From: an uncultured Gammaproteobacteria bacterium
GTDB taxonomy: Bacteria; Pseudomonadota; Gammaproteobacteria; UBA6429; Thiohalophilaceae
Direction: 5' to 3'
NCBI GenBank assembly: GCA_937967995.1
Contig: CALBTB010000012.1
Span: 1 to 34,791, forward strand
DNA: 34,791 nt
Shown here: in pieces, positions 15,234 through 22,910 of the stretch
Layout of the letters: the number at the start of each line of letters is the position of its first letter
Position numbering within the stretch: the stretch's first letter is position 1
Position numbers and translations under genes: made by a program
Notes under the pieces: generated by a model
Databases searched by the model: none
What the model saw: the letters and a program-made list of their open reading frames with translations, nothing else
Told to the model about the DNA's origin: nothing

Positions 15234-16553
15234 TTACCCTGCTTTTGACTCCGGTTCAGGTTCCCGGTTCGACAATGCCTTGATGTAGGAATCCGCCATG
15301 GTCTGGTACAGCGGGTGTGGACAGACGAAACGGGACACACCCTTGGCGATCAGGGCGGTGATCATCAGGGGCAGTAACATCGAGGTGTTATGGGTCATTT
15401 CCATGACGATGATCAGTGCCGTGATGGGTGTCTGTGCCACACCGGTGAAATAACCCACCATGCCCAGCATGACCATCGCGGCCAGTGGCACATAGGGCAT
15501 GTATTGACCCAGGTCCGCGCCCAGCCCGGCCCCGATCGATAATGACGGCGCAAAGATACCGCCGGGTATACCACTCAGATACGACACCACGGTGGCGAGA
15601 TACTTATATATAGGAAACAGCAGATTGGTTTCGTGTTCACCGGTCATGAGGCCTTTTGCTTCGGTATAACCCGTGCCAAAGGTGCTGCCGCCGGAAGCGA
15701 CACCCAGCAGGCTAATCAGTACACCGCAGCCAAATGCGACCTGCAACGGATGACGGCTGATCAGGTTCGCCACTTTGCGGCTACTGTAGAGCAAAACGGT
15801 ACTGAAACTGCCGCCCAGCAGACCCCCGGCCACGCCACAGATCAGGATCGCCAGCCAGGCCTCGTTAAGCGCTATCTGTACATCGGAGGTGCCAAAATAG
15901 GTGTAATTACCAAGCACGGTGATGGCGGTGATGCCGGCCAGGATGACAGCAATGAGCAGGGTACCGCTGGTGCGTTCCTCAAACGAGCGACTCATTTCCT
16001 CGACCGCAAACATGATGCCGGCCAGTGGCGTATTAAAGGCGGCGGAAATACCGGCGGCGCCGCCCGCCAGGATTAATGCGCGGCTCATGTCATGGCCACG
16101 AAACGGGGCGATACGGCGCAATGAGTACATAATCGAGGCCCCCACGTGCACGGTCGGTCCCTCGCGACCAATGCTGGCACCACTCAGCAAACCGCCACAG
16201 GTCAGCATGATCTTGGCCAGTGCCACGCGAATGGAAAGAATCTTGCGCCGTTTGCCGTGACCGTTGATCTTGATTGCCGCGATGGCCTGGGGAATACCGC
16301 TGCCCTCGGTACCGACAAAGTAGCGTCGCGTCAGCCAGGCGAGAAAGGTCAGACCCAGTGGTGGAATCAGCAGGGTCAGGTAGGGATGCGCATGATACAG
16401 CTCGATAAAAAAGGTATCAGCTTCAAAGCTGGCCAGCGCAAACAGGGCCGACACCAGACCAATGGTGATGGCGCCTCCCCAGAAGACGACCCGGAGTTTC
16501 CACTTATTAATAGAGAACAGCGAACGGCGAGTGCGGTGCAGATGGCGTTTCAT
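15234..16553 (-). CDS. clcA: ClcA-type H+/Cl- exchange transporter
   Basis: 439 residues with about ten or more hydrophobic segments. The selectivity-filter motifs are present: GTEGSGIPQ (81-89), GREGPTVHVG (129-138, gating Glu131) and GGIFAPSLSIGAG. The internal proton glutamate that separates exchangers from channels is present in AVEEM (Glu186). It should therefore exchange chloride for protons across the inner membrane. The first gene of the clcA - tlpA - hemJ run, divergent from the argC block. E. coli ClcA has GSGIPE where this has GSGIPQ; the substitution is outside the anion-gating residue. Confidence 0.93.
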   Translation of the reverse strand: MKRHLHRTRRSLFSINKWKLRVVFWGGAITIGLVSALFALASFEADTFFIELYHAHPYLTLLIPPLGLTFLAWLTRRYFVGTEGSGIPQAIAAIKINGHGKRRKILSIRVALAKIMLTCGGLLSGASIGREGPTVHVGASIMYSLRRIAPFRGHDMSRALILAGGAAGISAAFNTPLAGIMFAVEEMSRSFEERTSGTLLIAVILAGITAITVLGNYTYFGTSDVQIALNEAWLAILICGVAGGLLGGSFSTVLLYSSRKVANLISRHPLQVAFGCGVLISLLGVASGGSTFGTGYTEAKGLMTGEHETNLLFPIYKYLATVVSYLSGIPGGIFAPSLSIGAGLGADLGQYMPYVPLAAMVMLGMVGYFTGVAQTPITALIIVMEMTHNTSMLLPLMITALIAKGVSRFVCPHPLYQTMADSYIKALSNREPEPESKAG

Positions 16554-16613
16554 TTGGAGCCCAAACTATACATGAACATCGGATTATAAGCCTGTGATTT
16601 TCAAGAAAAAACA

Positions 16614-16642
16614 TTGACGAATTGACCAACCTTAGCTATTGT
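16614..16642 (+). promoter_or_regulatory. Sigma70 promoter
   Basis: TTGACG (16614-16619), a 17-bp spacer and TATTGT (16637-16642). The predicted start is near 16649. It would drive a short transcript ending at the terminator at 16692-16716, in the spacer between divergent clcA and argC. Confidence 0.6.
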
Positions 16643-16648
16643 CAGGAT

Positions 16649-16716
16649 ACGAAGTTGCACGAGATAACAATAATAATGATGTACCACCATTAAGGCGGCC
16701 TTTGGCCGCTTTTTAT
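16649..16716 (+). ncRNA. Candidate small RNA or attenuated argC leader
   Basis: Predicted transcript of about 67 nt between a good sigma70 promoter and a strong terminator. The middle is A-rich (ATAACAATAATAATG), then a small imperfect hairpin (AATGATG-TAC-CACCATT), then the terminator. A five-codon frame ATG-ATG-TAC-CAC-CAT-TAA is present but has no clear ribosome site and no arginine codons, so arginine attenuation is not supported. It could be a free small RNA or a leader with regulated read-through into argC, whose start is about 65 bp downstream. Confidence 0.4.
16692..16716 (+). terminator. Rho-independent terminator upstream of argC
   Basis: Stem GCGGCC / GGCCGC with a TTT loop, extended by a G-T and two A-T pairs, followed by a T-rich tract. 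No protein-coding gene ends upstream on this strand, so it must serve a short RNA or act as an attenuator. Confidence 0.88.
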
Positions 16717-16782
16717 TTTGCTGAAGCGAACAAAGGGTTTTCGTTATCATAACCTGAACGTACGGACGATGTGAGTGAAGCC

Positions 16783-17814
16783 ATGATCAAGGTTGGAATT
16801 GTGGGTGGCACGGGTTATACCGGGGTCGAATTATTGCGCCTGCTGGCACAACATCCGCAGGCCGAGGTAACGGTGATTACCTCACGCTCAGAAAGTGGAA
16901 CGCCGGTCGGCGATCTGTTCCCGAACCTGCGTGGGCATCTGGATTTACATTTTAGTGACCCGAACCCGGAACAGCTGGGCGAGTGTGATGTGGTCTTTTT
17001 TGCCACCCCCAATGGCACCGCCATGACGATGGTGCCGGAACTGCTCAAGGCCGGCACACGGATTATCGATCTGGCCGCGGATTTTCGTCTGCGCGACGTG
17101 AAAGTCTGGTCACAGTGGTATGGCATGCCCCATGCCTGTCCGGAGCTGCTCAATGACGCGGTCTACGGGCTGCCCGAGGTCAATCGTACGCGAATCAGAA
17201 AAGCGGCACTGGTGGCCAATCCCGGTTGCTATCCCACTGCCGTGCAACTGGGCTTCTTACCCCTGTTGGAAAATGACATGGTCGACAGCACCATGCTGAT
17301 CGCCGATGCCAAATCGGGTGTCAGCGGCGCAGGAAGGGGAGCCAATGTCGGGACCTTGCTGGCAGAAGCCAGCGAATCCATGAAGGCATATGGTGTGCAG
17401 GGCCATCGCCACTGGCCGGAGATACGCCAGGGCCTGTCGACCATGACCGAACAGCCTGTGGGTCTGACCTTTGTCCCACACCTGACACCGATGATTCGGG
17501 GCATTCACGCCACACTCTATGCGCACTTGAAGACAGGCGGGACCAATCTACAATCGCTGTATGAGCGTCGTTATAAGGATGAGCCGTTCGTCGATGTGAT
17601 GCCGGCTGGCAGCCACCCGGAGACGCGGACCGTGAAAGGGGCCAACCACTGTCGTATCGCGGTCCATGTGCCGCCGAGCGGGGAAATGGTCGTGGTACTA
17701 TCGGTCATCGATAATCTGGTCAAAGGGGCATCCGGCCAGGCGGTACAGAATATGAACATCATGTTTGGGCTGGAAGAATCGCTCGGCCTGACACAGATTG
17801 GGCTGGTGCCCTGA
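16783..17814 (+). CDS. argC: N-acetyl-gamma-glutamyl-phosphate reductase
   Basis: 343 residues from the ATG at 16783, where the family's normal N-terminus begins (MIKVGIVGGTGYTGVELLRL); a GTG at 16771 would add four residues. The enzyme reduces N-acetylglutamyl phosphate with NADPH, the third step of arginine synthesis. Visible are the nucleotide-binding GGTGYTG, the catalytic Cys149 in NPGCYPTA, GVSGAGRGA, and the EIRQGL and FVPHLTPMIRG elements. The stop overlaps the ATG of the next gene by one base. The gene order with the coiled-coil protein, bactofilin and erpA matches the Pseudomonas-type argC locus. Confidence 0.97.
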   Translation: MIKVGIVGGTGYTGVELLRLLAQHPQAEVTVITSRSESGTPVGDLFPNLRGHLDLHFSDPNPEQLGECDVVFFATPNGTAMTMVPELLKAGTRIIDLAADFRLRDVKVWSQWYGMPHACPELLNDAVYGLPEVNRTRIRKAALVANPGCYPTAVQLGFLPLLENDMVDSTMLIADAKSGVSGAGRGANVGTLLAEASESMKAYGVQGHRHWPEIRQGLSTMTEQPVGLTFVPHLTPMIRGIHATLYAHLKTGGTNLQSLYERRYKDEPFVDVMPAGSHPETRTVKGANHCRIAVHVPPSGEMVVVLSVIDNLVKGASGQAVQNMNIMFGLEESLGLTQIGLVP

Positions 17815-18518
17815 TGCCGCTGGTCGTCAAGAGCCATCATCCCTGGCGGATACGCATCGTGATTGGACTGGTTGCGGCCGCGCTGCTATTTGTCGGCTGG
17901 TCATTGTTTGAATACGGCCGCTTCAGTGCCGGCTATGACAGTGTCGAGGCAACCCATGAACACAAGGTGTTGCTCGGTCACGTGGACGATCTGGAGCACC
18001 AGATTGAGAGCCTGCGCGAAGAAAAGGCCGTGCTGGAACGGGCCGCGCAGATCGAGCGCAAGGCCTATGATGAACTGGATACCACGCTCAAGGTGTTGCA
18101 GGCGGAAATCCTGGAGCTGAAACAGGAACTGGCTTTTTATCGTGGCATTGTTTCGCCCCGCGATGCGGCGCACGGTCTGCACCTGCAGCGGTTCAAGATC
18201 GAATCCAATGGCAAGCCGGGTGGTTATCGTTACAAGGTCATCCTGACACAAGTTTTAAAGAATAACGAGACAGCACGTGGCGTGGTTCGTATTAAAATAG
18301 AAGGTATCAGGGATGGAAAACCCAGCGAATTGACGCTGGCCCAGGTAAGCGAGAAGGGCGTCAAGGAACTGGATTATCGTTTCAAGTATTTTCAGAACAT
18401 GGAAGGGGATATTCAGTTACCCGGGGACTTTAAACCGCAACGCGTGACCATCTCGGTCAATCCCCGGAATCGACGAAACCAGGAGCCACTCGAAAAAACA
18501 TTCGACTGGCCGGCATAG
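17814..18518 (+). CDS. DUF6776-like membrane-anchored coiled-coil protein
   Basis: 234 residues. One membrane helix near the N-terminus (about 13-32), a long coiled coil (about 45-125, rich in Leu, Glu, Lys and Gln), and a C-terminal beta-rich domain (about 125-230) with the motifs ELAFYRGIVSP, HLQRFKIE, YRYKVILTQVLKN and FKYFQNMEGDIQLP. I associate this pattern with DUF6776; no function is established to my knowledge. It is coupled to argC by a 1-bp overlap and sits 17 bp before the bactofilin gene, so it may help bactofilin at the membrane (inference). Confidence 0.8.
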   Translation: MPLVVKSHHPWRIRIVIGLVAAALLFVGWSLFEYGRFSAGYDSVEATHEHKVLLGHVDDLEHQIESLREEKAVLERAAQIERKAYDELDTTLKVLQAEILELKQELAFYRGIVSPRDAAHGLHLQRFKIESNGKPGGYRYKVILTQVLKNNETARGVVRIKIEGIRDGKPSELTLAQVSEKGVKELDYRFKYFQNMEGDIQLPGDFKPQRVTISVNPRNRRNQEPLEKTFDWPA

Positions 18519-18535
18519 CAACAGGAGAGGTACCC

Positions 18536-18952
18536 ATGTGGGGTAATCGCAAGAAACCGAAACAGACAGCGCAAATCGATTCGCTCATCGGACAGAACAG
18601 TGAGATTCATGGCGATGTTATTTTCAGTGGCGGGCTGCATGTCGACGGCAAGGTCAAGGGCAATGTGATTGCTGCGGAAGGTGAAGATTCCGTTCTGACC
18701 TTAAGCGAACGCGGCACCATCGAAGGTGAGGTCAAGGTACCGAACGTGGTGGTCAATGGCACCGTCATTGGTGATGTGCATGCCCTGGCGCACGTGGAAC
18801 TGGCGGCGCAGGCGCGGGTCCATGGCAATGTTTACTACAGTCTCATCGAGATGGCGATGGGGGCCGAGGTAAACGGGAATCTGGTGCATCGTACAGAGCA
18901 ATCGGTGGTCAGCATGCCAAAGAAAGAATCCACAGGTACGGGCGACGCTTGA
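18536..18952 (+). CDS. Bactofilin (polymer-forming cytoskeletal protein)
   Basis: 138 residues with the right-handed beta-helix repeat pattern of bactofilins (DUF583): IDSLIGQNSEIHGDVIFSGG, LHVDGKVKGNV, LTLSERGTIEGEVKVPNV, VVNGTVIGDVHA and ARVHGNVYYSLIEMAMGAEVNGNLVH, each turn rich in Gly and Val. Short disordered ends flank the core. Bactofilins form nucleotide-free filaments at the membrane and help organise cell shape and wall enzymes. A ribosome site AGGAGAGG precedes the start. The M23 peptidase encoded further on (24019-25419) is a possible functional partner, since bactofilin-M23 pairs are known in other bacteria. Confidence 0.92.
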   Translation: MWGNRKKPKQTAQIDSLIGQNSEIHGDVIFSGGLHVDGKVKGNVIAAEGEDSVLTLSERGTIEGEVKVPNVVVNGTVIGDVHALAHVELAAQARVHGNVYYSLIEMAMGAEVNGNLVHRTEQSVVSMPKKESTGTGDA

Positions 18953-18978
18953 TCCACCGGCGCGCTGCCCTTACATCA

Positions 18979-19023
18979 GGGATATTGTCAGACGCTATAT
19001 CCCCTTATAGAATGCAGGGATAT
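18979..19023 (+). promoter_or_regulatory. erpA promoter with candidate operator
   Basis: TTGTCA (18985-18990), a 17-bp spacer and TAGAAT (19008-19013), each 5 of 6 to consensus. GGGATAT (18979-18985) and ATATCCC (18997-19003) form an inverted repeat over the -35 box and spacer, and GGGATAT recurs at 19017-19023 near the start. It does not match the IscR sites I know. Confidence 0.65.
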
Positions 19024-19039
19024 AAACGAGAGGTTAGAT

Positions 19040-19384
19040 ATGAGCGAAGCAGCACAAGATGCACTGGTCTTTACCGACAGTGCGGCAAGCAAAGTCAAAA
19101 GCCTGATTGAAGAGGAAGGCAACGATAACCTGAAACTGCGGGTATTCATTACCGGCGGTGGTTGTTCCGGATTCCAGTATGGCTTTACCTTTGATGAAAA
19201 CGAGCAGGATGGCGATACGCGGGTCGAGAAAGACGGCGTGACATTGCTGGTGGATCCCATGAGCTACCAGTATCTGATTGGTGCCGAAATCGATTACAAG
19301 GAAGACCTGTCGGGTGCGCAGTTTGTTATCCGTAATCCCAATGCCACCACGACCTGTGGATGTGGTTCCTCCTTTTCAGTCTAA
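19040..19384 (+). CDS. erpA: Iron-sulfur cluster insertion protein ErpA
   Basis: 114 residues, the usual length for this A-type carrier. The three cluster-binding cysteines are Cys42 (TGGGCSGFQYGF), Cys106 and Cys108 (TTTCGCGSSF). ErpA receives [Fe-S] clusters from the assembly scaffold and hands them to apo-enzymes such as those of isoprenoid synthesis. The bactofilin-to-erpA gap (87 bp) holds its own promoter. The ErpA-specific pattern FTFDE and the Pseudomonas-type neighbourhood favour ErpA over IscA or SufA. Confidence 0.95.
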   Translation: MSEAAQDALVFTDSAASKVKSLIEEEGNDNLKLRVFITGGGCSGFQYGFTFDENEQDGDTRVEKDGVTLLVDPMSYQYLIGAEIDYKEDLSGAQFVIRNPNATTTCGCGSSFSV

Positions 19385-19412
19385 CTGACTGATTAATCAA
19401 AAAATTATTTGT

Positions 19413-19450
19413 TAGAATAGCCGCCGCTAATTAAGTGGTGTGCTATTCTA
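19413..19450. repeat. Inverted repeat upstream of citrate synthase gene
   Basis: TAGAATAGC (19413-19421) and GCTATTCTA (19442-19450) form a perfect 9-bp inverted repeat with a 20-nt spacer, about 60 bp before the gltA-like start. The left arm begins with TAGAAT, a possible -10 box, but no good -35 box lies at the right distance. It may be an operator. Confidence 0.5.
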
Positions 19451-19510
19451 TTTGTTTGCCGTTCGCTGATTACCTGAATGGCGCCGTAGTCATGATGCAG
19501 GGAGACATGT

Positions 19511-20671
19511 ATGAGTGAGTACCTTCCGGGCCTGGCTGGCGTTCCTGCCACCAAATCCAATATTTCGGACATCGATGGGGAAAAAGGCATTTTAGCCTAT
19601 CGTGGTTATCCGATTGAGCAACTGGCCGAGAACAGTACTTTCGAGGAAACCTGTCTGTTGTTGCTGGATGGCAAGCTGCCTCCGGCACGTGAGTTACAGG
19701 AATTTGATCTTCGCCTGCGCAGTAATCGCCGTACCCAGTTTCACATTCGTGATCTGATGAAGACCTTTCCACCTTCCGGCCACCCGATGGAAATGCTGCA
19801 AACCTCGGTGGCTGCGCTGGGCATGTTCTACCCCGGCAACGAGTGCCTGACCGATGCCGAGGCCTGTGAAGATCTGGATTACATTCATAACATGACGGTA
19901 AAAATTATTGCCCGCATGTCGACCATCGTCGCCATGTGGGAACATTTGCGCAACGGTTATGAGCCACCCGAGCCACGCTCAGATCTGAGTTATGCGGAAA
20001 ACTTTCTTTATATGTTTACCGGCAAGGAACCGGATCCACTGCTGGCGCGCATCATGGATGTGTGTCTGATCCTGCATGCCGAACATACCATTAATGCATC
20101 AACGTTCTCGGTACTGGTAACCGGTTCAACACTGGCCAGTCCATACAGTGTCATTGCCGCGGCGATTGGTACCCTGTCTGGCCCGTTGCACGGCGGTGCC
20201 AACCAGAAGGTACTGGAGATGCTGGAAGAGATAGGATCACCGGACCGGGTTGAAAAGTACGTTGACGAGAAACTCAAGAACAAGGAAAAAATCTGGGGCA
20301 TGGGCCATCGCGAGTATAAAACCAAGGATCCGCGTGCCAAGTACCTTGAGAAACTGGTAACCAAGGTCATGGAATCGCGTGGCGGAAATGTTAATCCCTT
20401 GATGGAAACCGCCAAGGAAGTAGAACGGGTCTGTGATGATCGACTGGCGCACAAAGGCGTATACCCCAATGTCGATTTTTATTCGGGCATCCTTTACAAC
20501 GAAATGGGGATTGCACCAGATCAGTTTACAGCCATTTTTGCCGTGGCACGCTCTGCCGGCTGGCTAGCGCACTGGCGCGAGCAACTGGCCGACAACCGGA
20601 TTTTCCGTCCTACTCAGGTTTATACCGGCGAACCGCCGCGGGACTACGTACCGATTGAATTAAGAAACTGA
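19511..20671 (+). CDS. gltA: Citrate synthase (small type I form)
   Basis: 386 residues, shorter than the E. coli-type hexameric enzyme (about 427) and close to the small dimeric forms of Gram-positive and archaeal type. It condenses acetyl-CoA and oxaloacetate to citrate. The catalytic residues are visible: His227 in GPLHGGAN, His266 in MGHREYK and Asp322 in NVDFYSG; HTINAST (192-198) is also present. The N-terminus lacks the E. coli-type zinc or NADH-control region. 2-Methylcitrate synthase activity cannot be excluded, but no prp genes are adjacent. GGAGA lies 5 bp before the ATG. A GGDEF-EAL gene follows after 25 bp. Confidence 0.93.
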   Translation: MSEYLPGLAGVPATKSNISDIDGEKGILAYRGYPIEQLAENSTFEETCLLLLDGKLPPARELQEFDLRLRSNRRTQFHIRDLMKTFPPSGHPMEMLQTSVAALGMFYPGNECLTDAEACEDLDYIHNMTVKIIARMSTIVAMWEHLRNGYEPPEPRSDLSYAENFLYMFTGKEPDPLLARIMDVCLILHAEHTINASTFSVLVTGSTLASPYSVIAAAIGTLSGPLHGGANQKVLEMLEEIGSPDRVEKYVDEKLKNKEKIWGMGHREYKTKDPRAKYLEKLVTKVMESRGGNVNPLMETAKEVERVCDDRLAHKGVYPNVDFYSGILYNEMGIAPDQFTAIFAVARSAGWLAHWREQLADNRIFRPTQVYTGEPPRDYVPIELRN

Positions 20672-20696
20672 TTTTTCACAACCCCCAGGGGGGGCA

Positions 20697-22910
20697 ATGG
20701 AACAGGAAGATAAACAAGGTATCTTCAGTTTCTGGAAAGACAGTCTGGCAGGTAAATTCGTCAGCGTCACGATCGCTGTGGTTTTTGTGATCATGGTGAT
20801 GATGGCTTTTCTGAACTATCAGTCTCAGAAAGACCAGACTATTTCGCATATCAAGGCACAGAGTGAGATGCTTGGTAACTTCATCTCCAGTATCGTGCCA
20901 TATTCCTTATTGTCCTACGACTTTGATGCGCTGAACGATTACATGGCGGAAGTTTCGCAGGGCCAGGACATCGTCTATGCAGTTATCTTATCCAGGGATA
21001 ATCGCGCCCTGACCCGGCACCTGGACCGGCGTGACCCGTATATTGTGAAACACCTTGAGGACGTCAGTGAAATTGACCTGCCTGCGCTCATTGAACAATT
21101 GCGACAGGAGCCGGATATCATTCACCAGAGTTTTCCGATTATCTATGAGAATAAGGTGCTGGCGAATTTTAATATCGGTATCAGTCAGCAGCGGGTCGAA
21201 GAACTGCTGAGAAAAAAACTCTATAACCAGATTCTGGCAGGCGTGCTGTTAACGCTGTTGCTCGGTGGCTTGATCTACATCCTGTTTCGCATTTACGCAG
21301 TATTACCCATTCGCCAGTTGACCCAGGGAGCGCGGCGTATCGCCGATGGCCAGCTCGATAAGGAACTGAATGTCAGGCATCGCGATGAACTGGGCAAACT
21401 CAGTCGGGTATTTAATCAGATGATGTCGAGACTGAAGCAAACCATCAGTGAAAAAGATCAGGCTCTGCAGACGATTCAGGATTTGAATCAGTCGCTGGAA
21501 AAACGGGTTGCGGAACGTACCAGCGAACTGGAGCAGGTCAACCAGAAACTCGAACAACTGGCGTTGAATGATTCACTGACTAACTTGCCGAATCGCTTCA
21601 GTATTCAGGATCGTCTTATTCAGAGTATTGCCGAGGCCAAACGAAACGCCACGTCGTTTGCCGTTATTATGCTGGACCTGGATCGTTTCAAGGAAATTAA
21701 CGATACATTGGGACATGATTGCGGTGACCAGCTGTTAATTGAAGTGGGTTACCGGTTGCGGGAAATTTTGCGGCCATCGGATACCGTGGGCCGGCTCGGT
21801 GGCGATGAATTTGCCATATTGCTGGCGGAAACCGATGAAATGGGTGCCAAGATAGTGGCCCGCAAGGTGCAGCAGGTTCTGGAACCGTCTTTCTATCTGT
21901 CAGAAATGGCCTTTACCATTGCCGGCAGTATCGGTATCGCGATTTACCCCAAACACGGAAATACCGCCTCGTCGTTGCTGAAATCCGCTGATGTGGCCAT
22001 GTACCAGGCCAAGCAACATAAAATTGGCTATAGCGTGTATAACCCGGGCACCGACAGCCACAGTCCGGACCGGCTCAGTCTCATGGGTGAACTGCGCAAG
22101 GCCATACATGAAGACAAGCTGGAACTGTATTATCAACCCAAGCTGGATTTGCTGACCGAAAAAATTGTCGGCGTCGAGGCATTGCTGCGCTGGTACCATG
22201 TTGAGCGGGGCTATATTCCTCCGGATGAATTTATCGGACTGGCGGAGCAATCCGGCCTGATACGGTCACTGACCTACTGGGTCATTAATCACGCCCTGCA
22301 ACAACTGGATGAATGGCACGGTAAAGGCTACACCATTCCGATGTCTATCAACCTGTCCATGCACAACCTGCAGGACGCAGACTTTGCTTCCCAGCTTGGC
22401 CTGTATCTCAAAGCCAGTCATGTGGACAACAGTTATATACAGTTCGAGATCACGGAAAGCGCGATCATGAGTAACCCGGATTACGTCATGTCGGTGCTAA
22501 GACACCTGGGCGAACACAATGTCAGCTTTTCTATCGATGACTTTGGGACTGGTTACTCGTCATTGAGTATGTTGAAAAAACTGCCGGTACATGAAATCAA
22601 GATTGATAAATCCTTTGTGATGGACATGGCCCGGGATTCGGACGACGAAGCGATTGTGCATTCCATCATCGATATGGCCAAGACGCTGGGACTGAAAGTG
22701 ATTGCTGAAGGGGTTGAAAATGCGGCAGTTACAAAGATGTTGTTACAGCTGGATTGCGACATGATTCAGGGATACCACATCAGCCGGCCATTACCTGCCA
22801 ATCAACTGGCAGTGATATTAAAGAATATGAATTACTCTTCAGATGTAAAAGCAACAAACGTGACGAAGATAGAAAAACACAAACGCAAGAAACACTCTAC
22901 TGATAAATAG
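20697..22910 (+). CDS. Membrane GGDEF-EAL c-di-GMP signalling protein
   Basis: 737 residues. Membrane helices at about 21-39 and 179-199 enclose a periplasmic sensor of some 140 residues; a HAMP domain (about 197-250) and a coiled coil (about 250-288) follow. The GGDEF domain (about 289-450) has an intact GGDEF motif at 368-372 and an RxxD inhibitory site (RPSD, 359-362). The EAL domain (about 460-715) keeps EALLRW (from Glu494), INLSMHNL, EITES, DDFGTGYSSL (from 614), the KIDKSFV lysine and EGVE, so both halves look active. A run of seven G lies just before the ATG. It begins 25 bp after gltA and overlaps convergent anmK by 14 bp. Confidence 0.95.
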   Translation: MEQEDKQGIFSFWKDSLAGKFVSVTIAVVFVIMVMMAFLNYQSQKDQTISHIKAQSEMLGNFISSIVPYSLLSYDFDALNDYMAEVSQGQDIVYAVILSRDNRALTRHLDRRDPYIVKHLEDVSEIDLPALIEQLRQEPDIIHQSFPIIYENKVLANFNIGISQQRVEELLRKKLYNQILAGVLLTLLLGGLIYILFRIYAVLPIRQLTQGARRIADGQLDKELNVRHRDELGKLSRVFNQMMSRLKQTISEKDQALQTIQDLNQSLEKRVAERTSELEQVNQKLEQLALNDSLTNLPNRFSIQDRLIQSIAEAKRNATSFAVIMLDLDRFKEINDTLGHDCGDQLLIEVGYRLREILRPSDTVGRLGGDEFAILLAETDEMGAKIVARKVQQVLEPSFYLSEMAFTIAGSIGIAIYPKHGNTASSLLKSADVAMYQAKQHKIGYSVYNPGTDSHSPDRLSLMGELRKAIHEDKLELYYQPKLDLLTEKIVGVEALLRWYHVERGYIPPDEFIGLAEQSGLIRSLTYWVINHALQQLDEWHGKGYTIPMSINLSMHNLQDADFASQLGLYLKASHVDNSYIQFEITESAIMSNPDYVMSVLRHLGEHNVSFSIDDFGTGYSSLSMLKKLPVHEIKIDKSFVMDMARDSDDEAIVHSIIDMAKTLGLKVIAEGVENAAVTKMLLQLDCDMIQGYHISRPLPANQLAVILKNMNYSSDVKATNVTKIEKHKRKKHSTDK

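Noticed and set aside
15233..15340. N-terminal extension of the TlpA-like protein
   Set aside because: It lies inside clcA in another frame. The ATG at 15232 has a well-placed AGGG.
16669..16693. Leader peptide MMYHH before the argC terminator
   Set aside because: Five codons without a clear ribosome site and without arginine codons; too short to support an attenuation claim.
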